The notes under the pieces are model-generated. The model saw only the letters and a program-made list of their open reading frames with translations, made no database searches and was not told the origin of the DNA. From the NCBI RefSeq assembly GCF_001895925.1, contig NZ_MPPI01000003.1:62001-126000 (forward strand): a DNA stretch of 64,000 bases, given 5' to 3'. The stretch comes from Phormidesmis priestleyi ULC007. Its GTDB lineage: Bacteria; Cyanobacteriota; Cyanobacteriia; Leptolyngbyales; Leptolyngbyaceae. The translations under genes were made by a program, and so were the position numbers. Shown piece by piece: positions 7,904 through 16,700 of the stretch (the stretch's first letter is position 1; every line of letters begins with the position of its first letter).

Positions 7904-9244
7904 ATGTCTCGTAATTGGTTCCTCGTCGTCACCCTAAGTCTTTTAAGCGCTAGTACGGCAATCTTTCCAATGCCTGTACGCGCTGAAACTCCTTTAAAAT
8001 TTGCTGATATTCAAGCGCTGCTTAGGCAAGTTCGTTTACTACCTAGAAACAAACCTGCACGCCCAGCCCGAGTTAATGAACGAATGCTTACGGGCGACGC
8101 ACTCTCAACGGCTCGTTCTTCTAAAGCCGATTTGCGCTTTAACGATGGCTCTTTTGCACGGGTCGGAGAGTTAGCATTATTTCGGTTCATTCCTAACACT
8201 CGGCAGTTTAACCTCTCAAACGGCACTGCACTGCTGCTAATTCCGCCAGGGCGAGGCAGAACTACGATCAAAACCCCTAACGTCTCAGCGGGAATTCGCG
8301 GATCGGCATTGTTTGTGCGGGTTGACGATCAGACGGGCACCACGATCGTCGGTGCGCTCACCAACAGTGGAATCACGGTGACAGATAATGTGACCAATCG
8401 ACTGGTAGAGCTGAAAGCAGGACAGATGGCAGTCGCCGATCCTAGAGGGTTGCGCTTATTTGATTTTGACCTCACCACGTTCTATCAGACCAGCAACATG
8501 GTTCGCGGGTTAAATTTAGAGAAGAAGCCTTCAGAGGCAAGTTCAGATAAAGATATTGCGGCAGTTCAAGGCGAAACGTCTGAGGCGCTCAGCAAACAAG
8601 AAAAAATTCCCGAAGAAGCGGTTGCTAAAAATCTAGACTTTATCAAGCTGTCTCCCCAGCCCTCTGGTTTCCCTGAAGAGAAAACGGCCACTCCGCTTCC
8701 CACTAATCTGCCTGCGATCGGAAAAGTTGCTCCAGACATCTTTGACAGAGGCACCTTGGGTTCGGGTCAGCCAACTTCATCTAACCCAGAAACTCCTAGA
8801 GTTGAACAGCCTGGCACTCCGCTCCCGACTCCTCCACTGCCTGATAATGTGGGACCAGGGACTGCACCTGTACCACCTCCACTGCCTGATAATGTGGGAC
8901 CAGGGACTGCACCTGTACCACCACCTGATGTGAGTCCAGGATCTGCACCTGTAACACCTAGTCTAACTCCAATTCAAAGAGAGCCGACTACTGCCATCAA
9001 AGCACCTGAACCAGCACCCATCCTGCCGACTCCTGCACCTGTGAGTCCACCTATTCAGGTCACTCCAGCGCCAACATCTGCACCAGTAGTGCCCTCTCCC
9101 ACTCCTAATTCAACTCCAACGGTTCCTGCAAATAATCCATCAAACTCAGCAGTTCCGACAACTCCAACACTGGCACCATCTCTAGCACCGACGATCGCGC
9201 CCGTGCTGCCTTTAGATGGCAGTTCAACACCTGCTCAAAGTTAA
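7904..9244 (+). CDS. Secreted FecR-domain protein with Pro-rich tail
   Basis: This 446-residue protein has a signal peptide (residues 1-28, ending PVRAE). A FecR domain follows, roughly residues 55-160, with RFNDGSFARVGELALFRF and a strongly conserved core reading TPNVSAGIRGSALFVRV. The second half is a long Pro/Thr/Ser-rich disordered tail containing a 45-bp tandem duplication. FecR domains in cyanobacteria are periplasmic or cell-wall modules of uncertain role, not necessarily iron sensing. The ATG at 7904 has GGAG five bases upstream and leads straight into the signal peptide, so it is preferred to the GTG at 7859. It is divergent from the barrel protein. Confidence 0.85.
   Translation: MSRNWFLVVTLSLLSASTAIFPMPVRAETPLKFADIQALLRQVRLLPRNKPARPARVNERMLTGDALSTARSSKADLRFNDGSFARVGELALFRFIPNTRQFNLSNGTALLLIPPGRGRTTIKTPNVSAGIRGSALFVRVDDQTGTTIVGALTNSGITVTDNVTNRLVELKAGQMAVADPRGLRLFDFDLTTFYQTSNMVRGLNLEKKPSEASSDKDIAAVQGETSEALSKQEKIPEEAVAKNLDFIKLSPQPSGFPEEKTATPLPTNLPAIGKVAPDIFDRGTLGSGQPTSSNPETPRVEQPGTPLPTPPLPDNVGPGTAPVPPPLPDNVGPGTAPVPPPDVSPGSAPVTPSLTPIQREPTTAIKAPEPAPILPTPAPVSPPIQVTPAPTSAPVVPSPTPNSTPTVPANNPSNSAVPTTPTLAPSLAPTIAPVLPLDGSSTPAQS
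8836..8925 (+). repeat. 45-bp in-frame tandem duplication
   Basis: Two copies start at 8836 and 8881 and are identical for at least 42 bases. They encode LPDNVGPGTAPVPPP twice within the proline-rich tail of the FecR-domain protein. The identity at synonymous positions implies a recent duplication. Confidence 0.9.
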
Positions 9245-9288
9245 CTACGCAATAGTTAGTAGGGTCAACAGAGAAAGTTAAAAAAGAA

Positions 9289-9328
9289 TGGGTGCCGAGT
9301 TCAAAAAAACCTGGCACCCACGTTTTAT
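9289..9328. terminator. Bidirectional intrinsic terminator
   Basis: TGGGTGCC and GGCACCCA form a GC-rich stem with a loop of about 15 bases. It is followed by ACGTTTTATT on the plus strand and by TTCTTTTTTAAC on the minus strand. It lies between the convergent FecR-domain and TPR genes and can end both. Confidence 0.8.
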
Positions 9329-9340
9329 TGAGCTTGAAGA

Positions 9341-9868
9341 TTAGGCAGACGGAACCAGACGCTTCCGTAGTGACTCTGCTCGACGCTTGGAGGTCTGATT
9401 ATTAGGCTCGATCGTTAACGCTTGCTCATAAGCTTCTAGCGCAGGAGCCGCTAACTGTTTGCGTTCATAGGCGTGCCCAAGGTTGTTAAGAGCCGTCACA
9501 TAATCTGGGGCAAGTTTCAATGCTTCTTTATAGTTGCGGATCGCTAGATCATATTGCTCTTGAGAAAAGTAAGTAAAGCCTAGCGCATTATAAACCGCAG
9601 CCAGTTCTAAACCCTCTAGCGTTTCTGCTTTAATTGCTTTCTGAAACTGCGCGATCGCTTGCACATAAATTCGCTTATCTAGCAGAATGCTGCCTAACTC
9701 GTAATATTCTTGAGCCGTTCCTTTCTCTTTACTAAGTTTGCCTTGCAGCCGAGAAAGGGCTTTTTCAATCTTCTGAGTTTTTAGAACTTGGCGAAAAACG
9801 GTAACAACCGCGATGGCAAGTAGCCCCAATAAACCAGAGATGTAAGCGATCGGAAGGTAACTCTCCAT
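9341..9868 (-). CDS. Membrane-anchored TPR protein
   Basis: This 175-residue protein has an N-terminal transmembrane segment (about 5-25, IAYISGLLGLLAIAVVTVF), a short charged coiled stretch, then three to four tetratricopeptide repeats between residues 50 and 160. Examples are AVYNALGFTYFSQEQYDLAI and ALNNLGHAYERKQLAAPALE. TPRs mediate protein-protein contacts; the partner is unknown. The gene stands alone, convergent to the FecR-domain gene. Confidence 0.85.
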   Translation of the reverse strand: MESYLPIAYISGLLGLLAIAVVTVFRQVLKTQKIEKALSRLQGKLSKEKGTAQEYYELGSILLDKRIYVQAIAQFQKAIKAETLEGLELAAVYNALGFTYFSQEQYDLAIRNYKEALKLAPDYVTALNNLGHAYERKQLAAPALEAYEQALTIEPNNQTSKRRAESLRKRLVPSA

Positions 9869-9942
9869 AGTTTTATCACTTGTGAATTTAAATACGGATG
9901 GTTAAGGCAAAACGTTCGACTGGACTCTTCTTCCAAGGTATC

Positions 9943-10752
9943 TCACAGAAGCCCCCAATAGATCGCTCTCTGCTGAAGCCAACCTTCTGCTTTCCAACGA
10001 TCGAGCGCTTGATCAATCTGTCGTCGCAACTCATCGTATTGAACACCTTTGGGTAACACGATGCAAAGCGGCTCGGCTGAGAGGCGCAATGGCAGCAAGC
10101 GATCGGTCGGAAACTCTTGTACCCAACTACTCAAGATGCTGGTGTCAGCGGAAAATGCAGCGACTTTCCCAGACTCTAGCAAAGCTCTTCCCTCGGTGTA
10201 AGAATTCACCCCAATCAGCTTAGTTTGAGGAAGACGATATCGCAAAGTCGCGATCGTGCTGGAGTCATTGAGAACGGCGATCGTCTGATTCGTCAAATCA
10301 GCAATGCCTCGAATTGCTGAATTTCTGGTAACAAGAGCAGTTCCATCTAAATAGTAGGGGGCGCTGAAACTGACCACTCGCGATCGTGAAGAAGTCGCGG
10401 TGACTCTGGCGATCGTCAAATCAACCTGACCATTGAGAACCACAGCCAGACGATCTCGATTGTTAACTGGCTTAAAGACAACCGAACCAGATTTTCCCAG
10501 TAACTCTTGTGCCAATCGCTGGGCAATATCTATTTCCAGTCCTTGCAGGGCACCGTTAGCATCACGGAAGCCTAAAGGACGCAGATTATCTTTGACTGCA
10601 ACAATCAGTTGACCGCGCTGAACGATCGTCTCTAAATCTGCTGCCCACGAACAAAGGGGCACTGTAAGTTGCGCCCCTAAAAGGTAAAGTCCAATCACTC
10701 TAACAAGAACCCGTTGCAGGTTTCTATTCGTTGGGACTGCTAGCAGTTCCAC
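9943..10752 (-). CDS. Periplasmic amino-acid-type solute-binding protein (family 3)
   Basis: This 269-residue extracellular solute-binding protein has a signal peptide ending near CSWAAD. The SBP_bac_3 fold follows, with LRPLGFRDANGALQGLEIDI, FSAPYYLDGTALVTR and VLNDSSTIATLRYRL. It starts at GTG 10752, five bases after the rplT stop. The longer frame extending into rplT is rejected because it would precede the signal peptide with a positively charged stretch encoded within rplT. It is likely transcribed with rpmI-rplT. No permease or ATPase gene is adjacent, so its transporter must be elsewhere or the protein acts as a sensor. Confidence 0.8.
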   Translation of the reverse strand: MELLAVPTNRNLQRVLVRVIGLYLLGAQLTVPLCSWAADLETIVQRGQLIVAVKDNLRPLGFRDANGALQGLEIDIAQRLAQELLGKSGSVVFKPVNNRDRLAVVLNGQVDLTIARVTATSSRSRVVSFSAPYYLDGTALVTRNSAIRGIADLTNQTIAVLNDSSTIATLRYRLPQTKLIGVNSYTEGRALLESGKVAAFSADTSILSSWVQEFPTDRLLPLRLSAEPLCIVLPKGVQYDELRRQIDQALDRWKAEGWLQQRAIYWGLL

Positions 10753-10756
10753 ACTT

Positions 10757-11110
10757 TTACTTCGCTTGAGCCGCGATTTCCAGCACTTTCGTAAAGCCAT
10801 CTGGGTCAAGAATTGCCAACTGAGCGAGCATCTTGCGGTTGATCTCAATATCTACCTTCTTGAGATTGCCGATCAGCTTGCTGTAGCTCAACCCGTGCAT
10901 CCGAGCGGCGGCGTTGATGCGAGTGATCCACAGCCGACGAAAATCACGTTTCCGCTTGCGGCGATCGCGATAAGCATTCCGCAAGGCTTTCATCACTTGC
11001 TGATTTGCGGTGCGAAAAATAGTCGAGTGTGACCCGCGAAACCCCTTCGCCAGCTTAAGAATCTTTTTGCGGCGCTTACGAGCGACATTACCGCGCTTTA
11101 CCCGTGTCAT
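10757..11110 (-). CDS. rplT: 50S ribosomal protein L20
   Basis: This 117-residue L20 is the normal length, beginning [20 protein letters not shown] with the conserved RNA-binding [20 protein letters not shown]. It binds 23S rRNA early in 50S assembly. It follows rpmI on the same strand with a 103-base gap, the usual order. The translation factor gene infC, found upstream in many bacteria, is not here. Confidence 0.98.
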   Translation of the reverse strand: MTRVKRGNVARKRRKKILKLAKGFRGSHSTIFRTANQQVMKALRNAYRDRRKRKRDFRRLWITRINAAARMHGLSYSKLIGNLKKVDIEINRKMLAQLAILDPDGFTKVLEIAAQAK

Positions 11111-11213
11111 TGTTTGATGTCCTTACTTAAATACTGTGAGATTTAGAATCTCGTTGCCTTTGGCTCTTGCGAAGCTAATCGTCCCAACCTCCTCTGCCTG
11201 ACCTGATCTGTCC

Positions 11214-11411
11214 TTACAAGTAAGGCAGCATCGCCCGAACGTTGTCTGCATCTCGATCGTCTACAAGAGACAACCCAGCAAGGCGACGGCGACGAGAGGG
11301 GCTTTTGTGCTCTAATAAGTGCGCTCTGTGGGTGTTTCGGCGCATAAGTTTGCCACTTCCAGTCGCTCTGAAACGTTTAGCAGCAGATTTACGGGTCTTC
11401 AGCTTGGGCAT
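11214..11411 (-). CDS. rpmI: 50S ribosomal protein L35
   Basis: This 65-residue, highly basic protein begins [20 protein letters not shown] and has [14 protein letters not shown], diagnostic for L35. It is the first gene of the rpmI-rplT-(solute-binding protein) transcription unit. Confidence 0.98.
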   Translation of the reverse strand: MPKLKTRKSAAKRFRATGSGKLMRRNTHRAHLLEHKSPSRRRRLAGLSLVDDRDADNVRAMLPYL

Positions 11412-11791
11412 GGGATTGCTCTAATTCGACACAGCTTTTAATGATAGAGCTAGTTTGATCGATCGTGCAAGTCCCAGTCTAGATCATTAGCTTTGCTCTA
11501 TTCAAACCATCACAATTTTAGAGCTTGCACCTATTCCAATTAGAGCATCCTGACAAATATAGTTTGATCAAACAGAAATCAAGGTCTTAATCGTTCTGCT
11601 GCTCAATGACTCCTGTAGATTTGCGATCGCCGTAATCAAGGTTCCGGTACATCAGTTGACGGAACTACTTTTTAGAAAAAGGTGATTTGGGGAAGCCTTG
11701 AGTGACTTCCTCTACAGTCGGTTATTTCAAGCGATTAGACTTCCCTACTGAATGCTCCCAACTTTCAACACTTTTCGTGTGAGGATTTGTC
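11412..11791. other. Divergent intergenic region, no gene seen
   Basis: 380 bases between rpmI and the porin gene. It must contain the promoters of both. No open frame with family resemblance and no clear riboswitch are visible. Confidence 0.5.
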
Positions 11792-13609
11792 ATGGATAAA
11801 AAGCAAGTGTTATTGACTCAAAAAACTAGTCTGGTTTGTCTACTAGCAGGATCGATTCCTTTAGGATTCGGGTTGCCAGCTATTGCATCTGAGACGATTC
11901 AAACGCTGTCCACTCCCATTGAGAACCCATTATCTCTTGAAACTTCTCAGGCGACTGACCCCTCCGCGATGGCTCAAGTCACTTCGGTTTCGCAGTTGTC
12001 AGACGTTAGACCTACCGACTGGGCGTTTCAAGCGCTGCAATCACTCGTTGAGCGCTATGGCTGCATCGTGGGCTATCCCGACAAGACCTTTCGCGGCAAC
12101 CGGGCAATGACTCGTTTTGAGTTTGCGGCAGGGTTGAATGCGTGTCTCGATCGCGTTAACGAACTAATCGCAGCCGCTACAGCCGATTTGGTCAAGAAAG
12201 AAGACTTGGCAACTCTGCAAAGACTGCAAGAAGAATTTGCCGCAGAACTCGCCACCTTGCGCGGGCGTGTTGATACCTTAGAAGCCAGAACGACCACGCT
12301 GGAAAAACAGCAATTCTCGACGACAACAAAGCTCAGTGGTGAAGTCATCTTTAGTCTTGCATCCGCTTATGGAGCCTATCCCGGTTTGGGAAATCGTCGA
12401 TCGCTGGCAGCGGGCACGACTACGGGCGGCGCACCTGGAAACGATGCCAACGTCGTTTTCAACAACCGTGTCCGGCTAAAGCTCTTAACCAGTTTCTCTG
12501 GCAAAGATCTACTGATTACCGGATTGCAGGCATATAACTTTGGCGGGGGCTTGGGATCGGCACTTGGCTCTCCGCGTCGAGACAGCCTCTCAGGAACGCT
12601 AGGTTATGCAGACAACATCTTTGGCACTGCCAGCAATGCTCGTTTAGCCTTTGAGCCTCAGTTTGGTGCAACCAATCCCTCAAATTTGAGTGGTGCGCCC
12701 GGAAATAACAATTCGATCGGGCTTTACAAGCTGCTCTATATTTTCCCATCTGGCATCGATAAGCTGACTTTGTTTGCAGGCACGGCTGCCGAAGTTGATG
12801 ATGCTTTTCCGACCGTTGTCCCGTTTTATGGAGATGGGCAAGAGTCGATCTCACGATTTGGCAACATGAATCCCATTCTGCGAATTTCTGGCGGCACCTC
12901 TGGGATCGGGTTGGCTTCTGCGGCAGGATTCATTTGGAATATTTCCGATGCGCTAGATTTCCGAGCGCTGTATGGCAGCGTGAATGCAAGTCTTCCGGCC
13001 AATGGAGGTTTGGCAGGCGGGACTCCGCTGGGTGCAGGTTTGTTTGGCGGCAGCTATGTAGCGGCGGCACAACTGACGATCAAGCCCAGTCCGGCGATCG
13101 ACTTCGCACTAAACTACGCCCACAGCTATCACCAAATCAACATTCTCGGTTTAGGAGAATCGGCGGTGGCAGTGGGAGCGATTCCGAATGTTGGGGCAAC
13201 GACTCCGGTGAGTCTCGATTCGGTAGGCGCGACTGCCGCTTGGAGGATTACACCTAAAGTCACCTTGACTGGGTTCGGCTTTTACAGCTTCGTCAATGCA
13301 GTGACCGGCCCAGACGCTTCGACCAATATTCTCAGCTACATGGGCGGGATTCATATCAAAGATGTTTTGACCCCCGGCAGCACCTTCGGACTTTTGTTTG
13401 GTCAGCCACCCGCTCGCGATCGAGTCTCAGGCGCAGCGTCACCTAAGCCTGAAGACACCCGACCCTATCACCTAGAAGCGTATTTCAAATACAAGGTCAA
13501 CGACAATATCAGTGTCACCCCTGGGGTGTTTGTGATCTTCAATCCTGAAGGATTCAGCGGCAACCGAACCATTACGGTACCTGTGATTCGGACGACGTTC
13601 ACGTTTTAG
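11792..13609 (+). CDS. SLH-domain iron-uptake porin (OprB family)
   Basis: This 605-residue outer-membrane porin typical of cyanobacteria has a signal peptide (1-34, ending PAIAS). One SLH domain, about 64-120, includes VRPTDWAFQALQSLVERYGC and NRAMTRFEFAAGLN. A coiled coil follows, about 130-168, rich in Leu/Glu. An OprB-type beta-barrel extends to the terminal TTFTF. The SLH domain binds pyruvylated cell-wall polysaccharide and tethers the barrel to peptidoglycan. Homologues pass inorganic iron and other small solutes. It is monocistronic, and no Fur box is obvious to the eye. Confidence 0.93.
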   Translation: MDKKQVLLTQKTSLVCLLAGSIPLGFGLPAIASETIQTLSTPIENPLSLETSQATDPSAMAQVTSVSQLSDVRPTDWAFQALQSLVERYGCIVGYPDKTFRGNRAMTRFEFAAGLNACLDRVNELIAAATADLVKKEDLATLQRLQEEFAAELATLRGRVDTLEARTTTLEKQQFSTTTKLSGEVIFSLASAYGAYPGLGNRRSLAAGTTTGGAPGNDANVVFNNRVRLKLLTSFSGKDLLITGLQAYNFGGGLGSALGSPRRDSLSGTLGYADNIFGTASNARLAFEPQFGATNPSNLSGAPGNNNSIGLYKLLYIFPSGIDKLTLFAGTAAEVDDAFPTVVPFYGDGQESISRFGNMNPILRISGGTSGIGLASAAGFIWNISDALDFRALYGSVNASLPANGGLAGGTPLGAGLFGGSYVAAAQLTIKPSPAIDFALNYAHSYHQINILGLGESAVAVGAIPNVGATTPVSLDSVGATAAWRITPKVTLTGFGFYSFVNAVTGPDASTNILSYMGGIHIKDVLTPGSTFGLLFGQPPARDRVSGAASPKPEDTRPYHLEAYFKYKVNDNISVTPGVFVIFNPEGFSGNRTITVPVIRTTFTF

Positions 13610-13753
13610 GTCGAAGCCATCCACCGTCATTCCCAACCTACCCTTATCAAAATCAAAAAAGCCATCACTCTGAAATTAATCCGCTAGACTAGAAACCAGG
13701 AAGGACAGTTCGCTGTTCGTCACCGAGTTTCATGGAATCAGTCGTTTCATGAG

Positions 13754-13779
13754 AAGTGGGCATATGACCCACTTTTTTA
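13754..13779 (+). terminator. Terminator-like hairpin just upstream of rimP
   Basis: AAGTGGG, a 7-base loop and CCCACTT are followed at once by TTTTTAT, a textbook intrinsic terminator. It ends 17 bases before the rimP start and 145 bases after the porin stop. It could simply end porin transcription, or act as a leader attenuator of rimP-nusA-ylxR. Confidence 0.75.
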
Positions 13780-13796
13780 TTTGGAGTAGTGGTCAA

Positions 13797-14261
13797 ATGG
13801 TGCATCCTCTGATTCCCCAAATCCTCGATCTGGCTGCCCCCGTAGCAGACTCTATTGGCTTGGAAGTGGTTGCAGCCGTGTTTCATACTCACCAAAACCC
13901 TCCAGTGTTGCGAGTAGACGTGCGAAACCTGCAAAACGACACTGGGCTAGAAGATTGTGAACGCATGAGCCGTGCTCTAGAGCCAGTCCTCGACAGCACT
14001 GACTTCTTCCCAGACAACTATGTTTTGGAGGTGTCAAGTCCTGGCGTTTCACGGTTGCTCACGACCGATCGCGAGTTCATCTCGTTTCGAGGGTTTCCGG
14101 CAACCGTCAGCACCTCTGAGCCTTATAAAGGTCACACCGAATGGACGGGGGATTTAGTTCGTCGAGATGAAAAAGCCGTCTATCTCAACCAAAAAGGGCG
14201 ACCGATTACCATTCCTCGCGATTTAGTCGCTCAGGTTCAGCTAGTCGAAGGTGAAGAATAA
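13797..14261 (+). CDS. rimP: Ribosome maturation factor RimP
   Basis: This 154-residue RimP is needed for late 30S subunit assembly. It shows LDLAAPVADSIGLEVVAAVF, LRVDVRN, the conserved LEDCERMSRALEPVLD, and YVLEVSSPGVSRLLTTDREF, all typical. The ATG at 13797 gives the usual cyanobacterial start MxHPLIPQ. The longer frame from 13749 would run through the terminator-like hairpin and is rejected. It is the first gene of a conserved rimP-nusA-ylxR-infB cluster. Confidence 0.96.
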   Translation: MVHPLIPQILDLAAPVADSIGLEVVAAVFHTHQNPPVLRVDVRNLQNDTGLEDCERMSRALEPVLDSTDFFPDNYVLEVSSPGVSRLLTTDREFISFRGFPATVSTSEPYKGHTEWTGDLVRRDEKAVYLNQKGRPITIPRDLVAQVQLVEGEE

Positions 14262-14346
14262 TTCTCTACTGGTCATTTCTACAGAACAAACTCACCGAAT
14301 GACCCCACCCCCTTTCTAACAATCTAATATTCACGGAGATTTTCAT

Positions 14347-15666
14347 ATGTCAATGGTCGCCTTACCCGGACTCAAAGACATGATCGATAGCATCAGCCGC
14401 GATCGCAACCTGCCCAAGCTGTCGGTTCAAGCCGCTCTACGCGAGGCCCTAATGAAGGGATACGAGCGGTTTCGGCGCACCCAACGCATGGACAGCCCTA
14501 ACTTTGAAGAAGAATATTTCGATAACTTTGAAGTTGAGTTAGACATCGACGAAGAAGGCTTTCGCGTGTTGGCGACCAAAACGATCGTCGAAGATGTCAA
14601 CAACCCCGATCACCAGATTGCCCTCAAAGAAGTGCAAGAAGTCGCGGCTGAAGCCCAAACGGGCGATACGGTGGTGCTGGATGTCACCCCTGAACAAGGC
14701 GACTTTGGACGGATGGCAGCGATTCAAACCAAGCAGGTTTTAGCGCAAAAACTGCGCGACCAACAGCGCAAACTCGTTCAAGAAGAATTTCAGGAGTTAG
14801 AAGGCACCATTCTGCAAGCCAGAGTGCTGCGATTTGAGCGCCAGTCTGTGATTATGGCAGTGACGAGCGGATTTGGTCAGCCAGAAGTCGAAGCAGAATT
14901 GCTAAAGCGCGATCAGTTGCCCAACGATAACTATCGGGCAAATGCCACGTTTAGAATTTACTTAAAGAAAGTGAGCGAAGGCTCTCATCGAGGCCCACAG
15001 CTTCTAGTTTCTAGAGCCGATGCAGGTCTAGTCGTCTATCTATTTGAGAACGAAGTTCCTGAAATTCAAGATGATATCGTCCGCATTGTGGCAGTGGCGC
15101 GAGAGGCAAATCCGCCTTCTCGCTATGTGGGGCCCCGCACTAAAATCGCCGTTGATACCTTAGAACGTGATGTCGATCCCGTTGGCGCTTGCATTGGGGC
15201 ACGTGGCTCTCGAATTCAGGCAGTCGTAAACGAGCTGCGCGGCGAAAAAATTGACGTGATTCGCTGGTCGCCTGATCCCTCAACTTATATTGCCAATGCT
15301 CTTAGCCCCGCCCGTGTAGACGAAGTGCGCCTGGTCGATCCTGATGGTCGTCAGGCGCATATTCTGGTTGCCGAAGATCAACTGAGTTTAGCGATCGGCA
15401 AAGAAGGGCAAAACGTGCGTCTTGCCGCTCGATTAACAGGCTGGAAAATCGATATCAAAGACATCAAGAAATACGATTACGAAGCCGAGAACGAGAGGAT
15501 CGCCGCTTTAGAAGAGTCTCGTCGCCTCGCCCAAGAGCAGGCTGAAGCGGAATATTATGAGGAGTACGATGACGAAGAAGAATATGAGGAAGAGACTGAG
15601 CAGCCTGTGAGCGCAGCCGAGCCTCAGCCAGAAGAACCAGAAGACGAGCAAGAGGACGAGATCTGA
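14347..15666 (+). CDS. nusA: Transcription termination/antitermination factor NusA
   Basis: This 439-residue protein binds RNA polymerase and modulates pausing, termination and antitermination. Domains in order: N-terminal polymerase-binding domain (1-130, starting LPGLKDMIDSISRDRNLPKL), S1 domain (about 140-210), and two KH domains with DPVGACIGARGSRIQAVVNE (near 278) and LSLAIGKEGQNVRLAARLTG (near 345). It ends in a very acidic tail rich in Glu, Asp and Tyr. It lacks the extra C-terminal acidic repeats of the E. coli protein, as is normal in cyanobacteria. Confidence 0.97.
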   Translation: MSMVALPGLKDMIDSISRDRNLPKLSVQAALREALMKGYERFRRTQRMDSPNFEEEYFDNFEVELDIDEEGFRVLATKTIVEDVNNPDHQIALKEVQEVAAEAQTGDTVVLDVTPEQGDFGRMAAIQTKQVLAQKLRDQQRKLVQEEFQELEGTILQARVLRFERQSVIMAVTSGFGQPEVEAELLKRDQLPNDNYRANATFRIYLKKVSEGSHRGPQLLVSRADAGLVVYLFENEVPEIQDDIVRIVAVAREANPPSRYVGPRTKIAVDTLERDVDPVGACIGARGSRIQAVVNELRGEKIDVIRWSPDPSTYIANALSPARVDEVRLVDPDGRQAHILVAEDQLSLAIGKEGQNVRLAARLTGWKIDIKDIKKYDYEAENERIAALEESRRLAQEQAEAEYYEEYDDEEEYEEETEQPVSAAEPQPEEPEDEQEDEI

Positions 15667-15712
15667 TCATTCAGGGGGCGTACTCCAATAATGCGCCCCG
15701 TTGTTTTTGCTT

Positions 15713-15991
15713 ATGGAACCTAATTATCGTCGCTGCATCAGTTGTCGTCGAACTGCCCCTAAACAAGAGTTTTGGCGAGTGGTTAGAAGTCATTCGTCTA
15801 ACACGATCGCTCTTGACCAAGGCATGGGGCGTTCTGCCTATCTTTGTCCACGATCGCAGTGTCTAAAAGCAGCTCAGAAAAAGGATCGGTTGAGCCGCGT
15901 CCTTAAAGCGCCAGTTTCTAAGCAGGTTTATGAAACCCTGTCGCAGCGCCTCTTAGCTGAGACAACGAGCCTATCCAAGACTCAGCACTAG
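15713..15991 (+). CDS. ylxR: YlxR/RnpM-family RNA-binding protein
   Basis: This 92-residue YlxR (DUF448) protein begins MEPNYRRCISCRRTAPKQEF with the CxxC pair, and later has GRSAYLCPRSQCLKAA, the family signature. In Bacillus the homologue binds RNase P RNA and modulates its activity. The ATG at 15713 is preferred over an in-frame upstream start because it gives the canonical N-terminus. It lies 46 bases after nusA in the expected order. Confidence 0.93.
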   Translation: MEPNYRRCISCRRTAPKQEFWRVVRSHSSNTIALDQGMGRSAYLCPRSQCLKAAQKKDRLSRVLKAPVSKQVYETLSQRLLAETTSLSKTQH

Positions 15992-16700
15992 GGTTTAGAT
16001 ATGCCACACGACCCACCTACTGCCTAAAATTGCGATATCATGGAAGCAACGTCATAGGGATTGATAGCCAACTCCAGCGCTTGTGATCAAGAAGCGAACA
16101 AATGGAAGGCAAGGAAAAGCAGAAAATTAAGCAATACATCAGACTCCATGCAGTCATCAGGAGTCGGGTTCGCTAAAATTGAAGTTGTCTTGACTATCCC
16201 AGACCCACTTGTTTGAGAGATTAAGTCTCAAGTCAAGTAAATCTTTCCTAAAAACCTAGTTGACTCACGTTGAGGTACTAAAGCTTGCCCTTAAACGATC
16301 TGCTCCACTTCCAAAATTCCATCTTAGAATTGCGATGCCTAGATCCAGCGTTTAGGCATCCAAGTTCTGGAGTTCGATCGGACTGTAGTGCAGACAGGTG
16401 TGAGTCAGTGCAACAATAGAGCATAGGGTGGGCGATCTCTGAAGTAGCTTTTCAGAAAGACTAGCCTACTGAAAATTTCAATAAGCTTTTGCGAAAAAAA
16501 CGTAAAAGCTGTTTACATTGTGGATCAATCAGTCTGTATAGACTGTTTAACCAAAAATGCTCTCAAGATTTCAGAGTTTTGACCACCGTCAGATCTTTGA
16601 AAGCCCGCCAGAGCATAACAGAGTCAACCCAGATCGAATGTAGTTTTAGTCAAAACAGAAGGCAACTATGTGACAACCTGGATCGAATGAGGAAGAGTGG
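15992..16700 (+). other. Long leader/intergenic region before infB
   Basis: 709 bases without a convincing gene inside a cluster that is usually tight. Visible structure: CTTGACT (16189-16195) pairing with AGTCAAG (16231-16237) around an inner TGAGA/TCTCA stem; TTTTCAG/CTGAAAA at 16449-16475; and AGCTTTTGCG, seven A, CGTAAAAGCT at 16484-16510. A 71-codon TTG-start frame (16489-16704) crosses the last hairpin and has no family resemblance. A separate infB promoter and structured leader are likely. Confidence 0.5.

Noticed and set aside
10757-10848. Extended start of the solute-binding protein inside rplT
   Set aside because: The extra residues are translated from rplT in another frame and would precede the signal peptide; GTG 10752 fits better.
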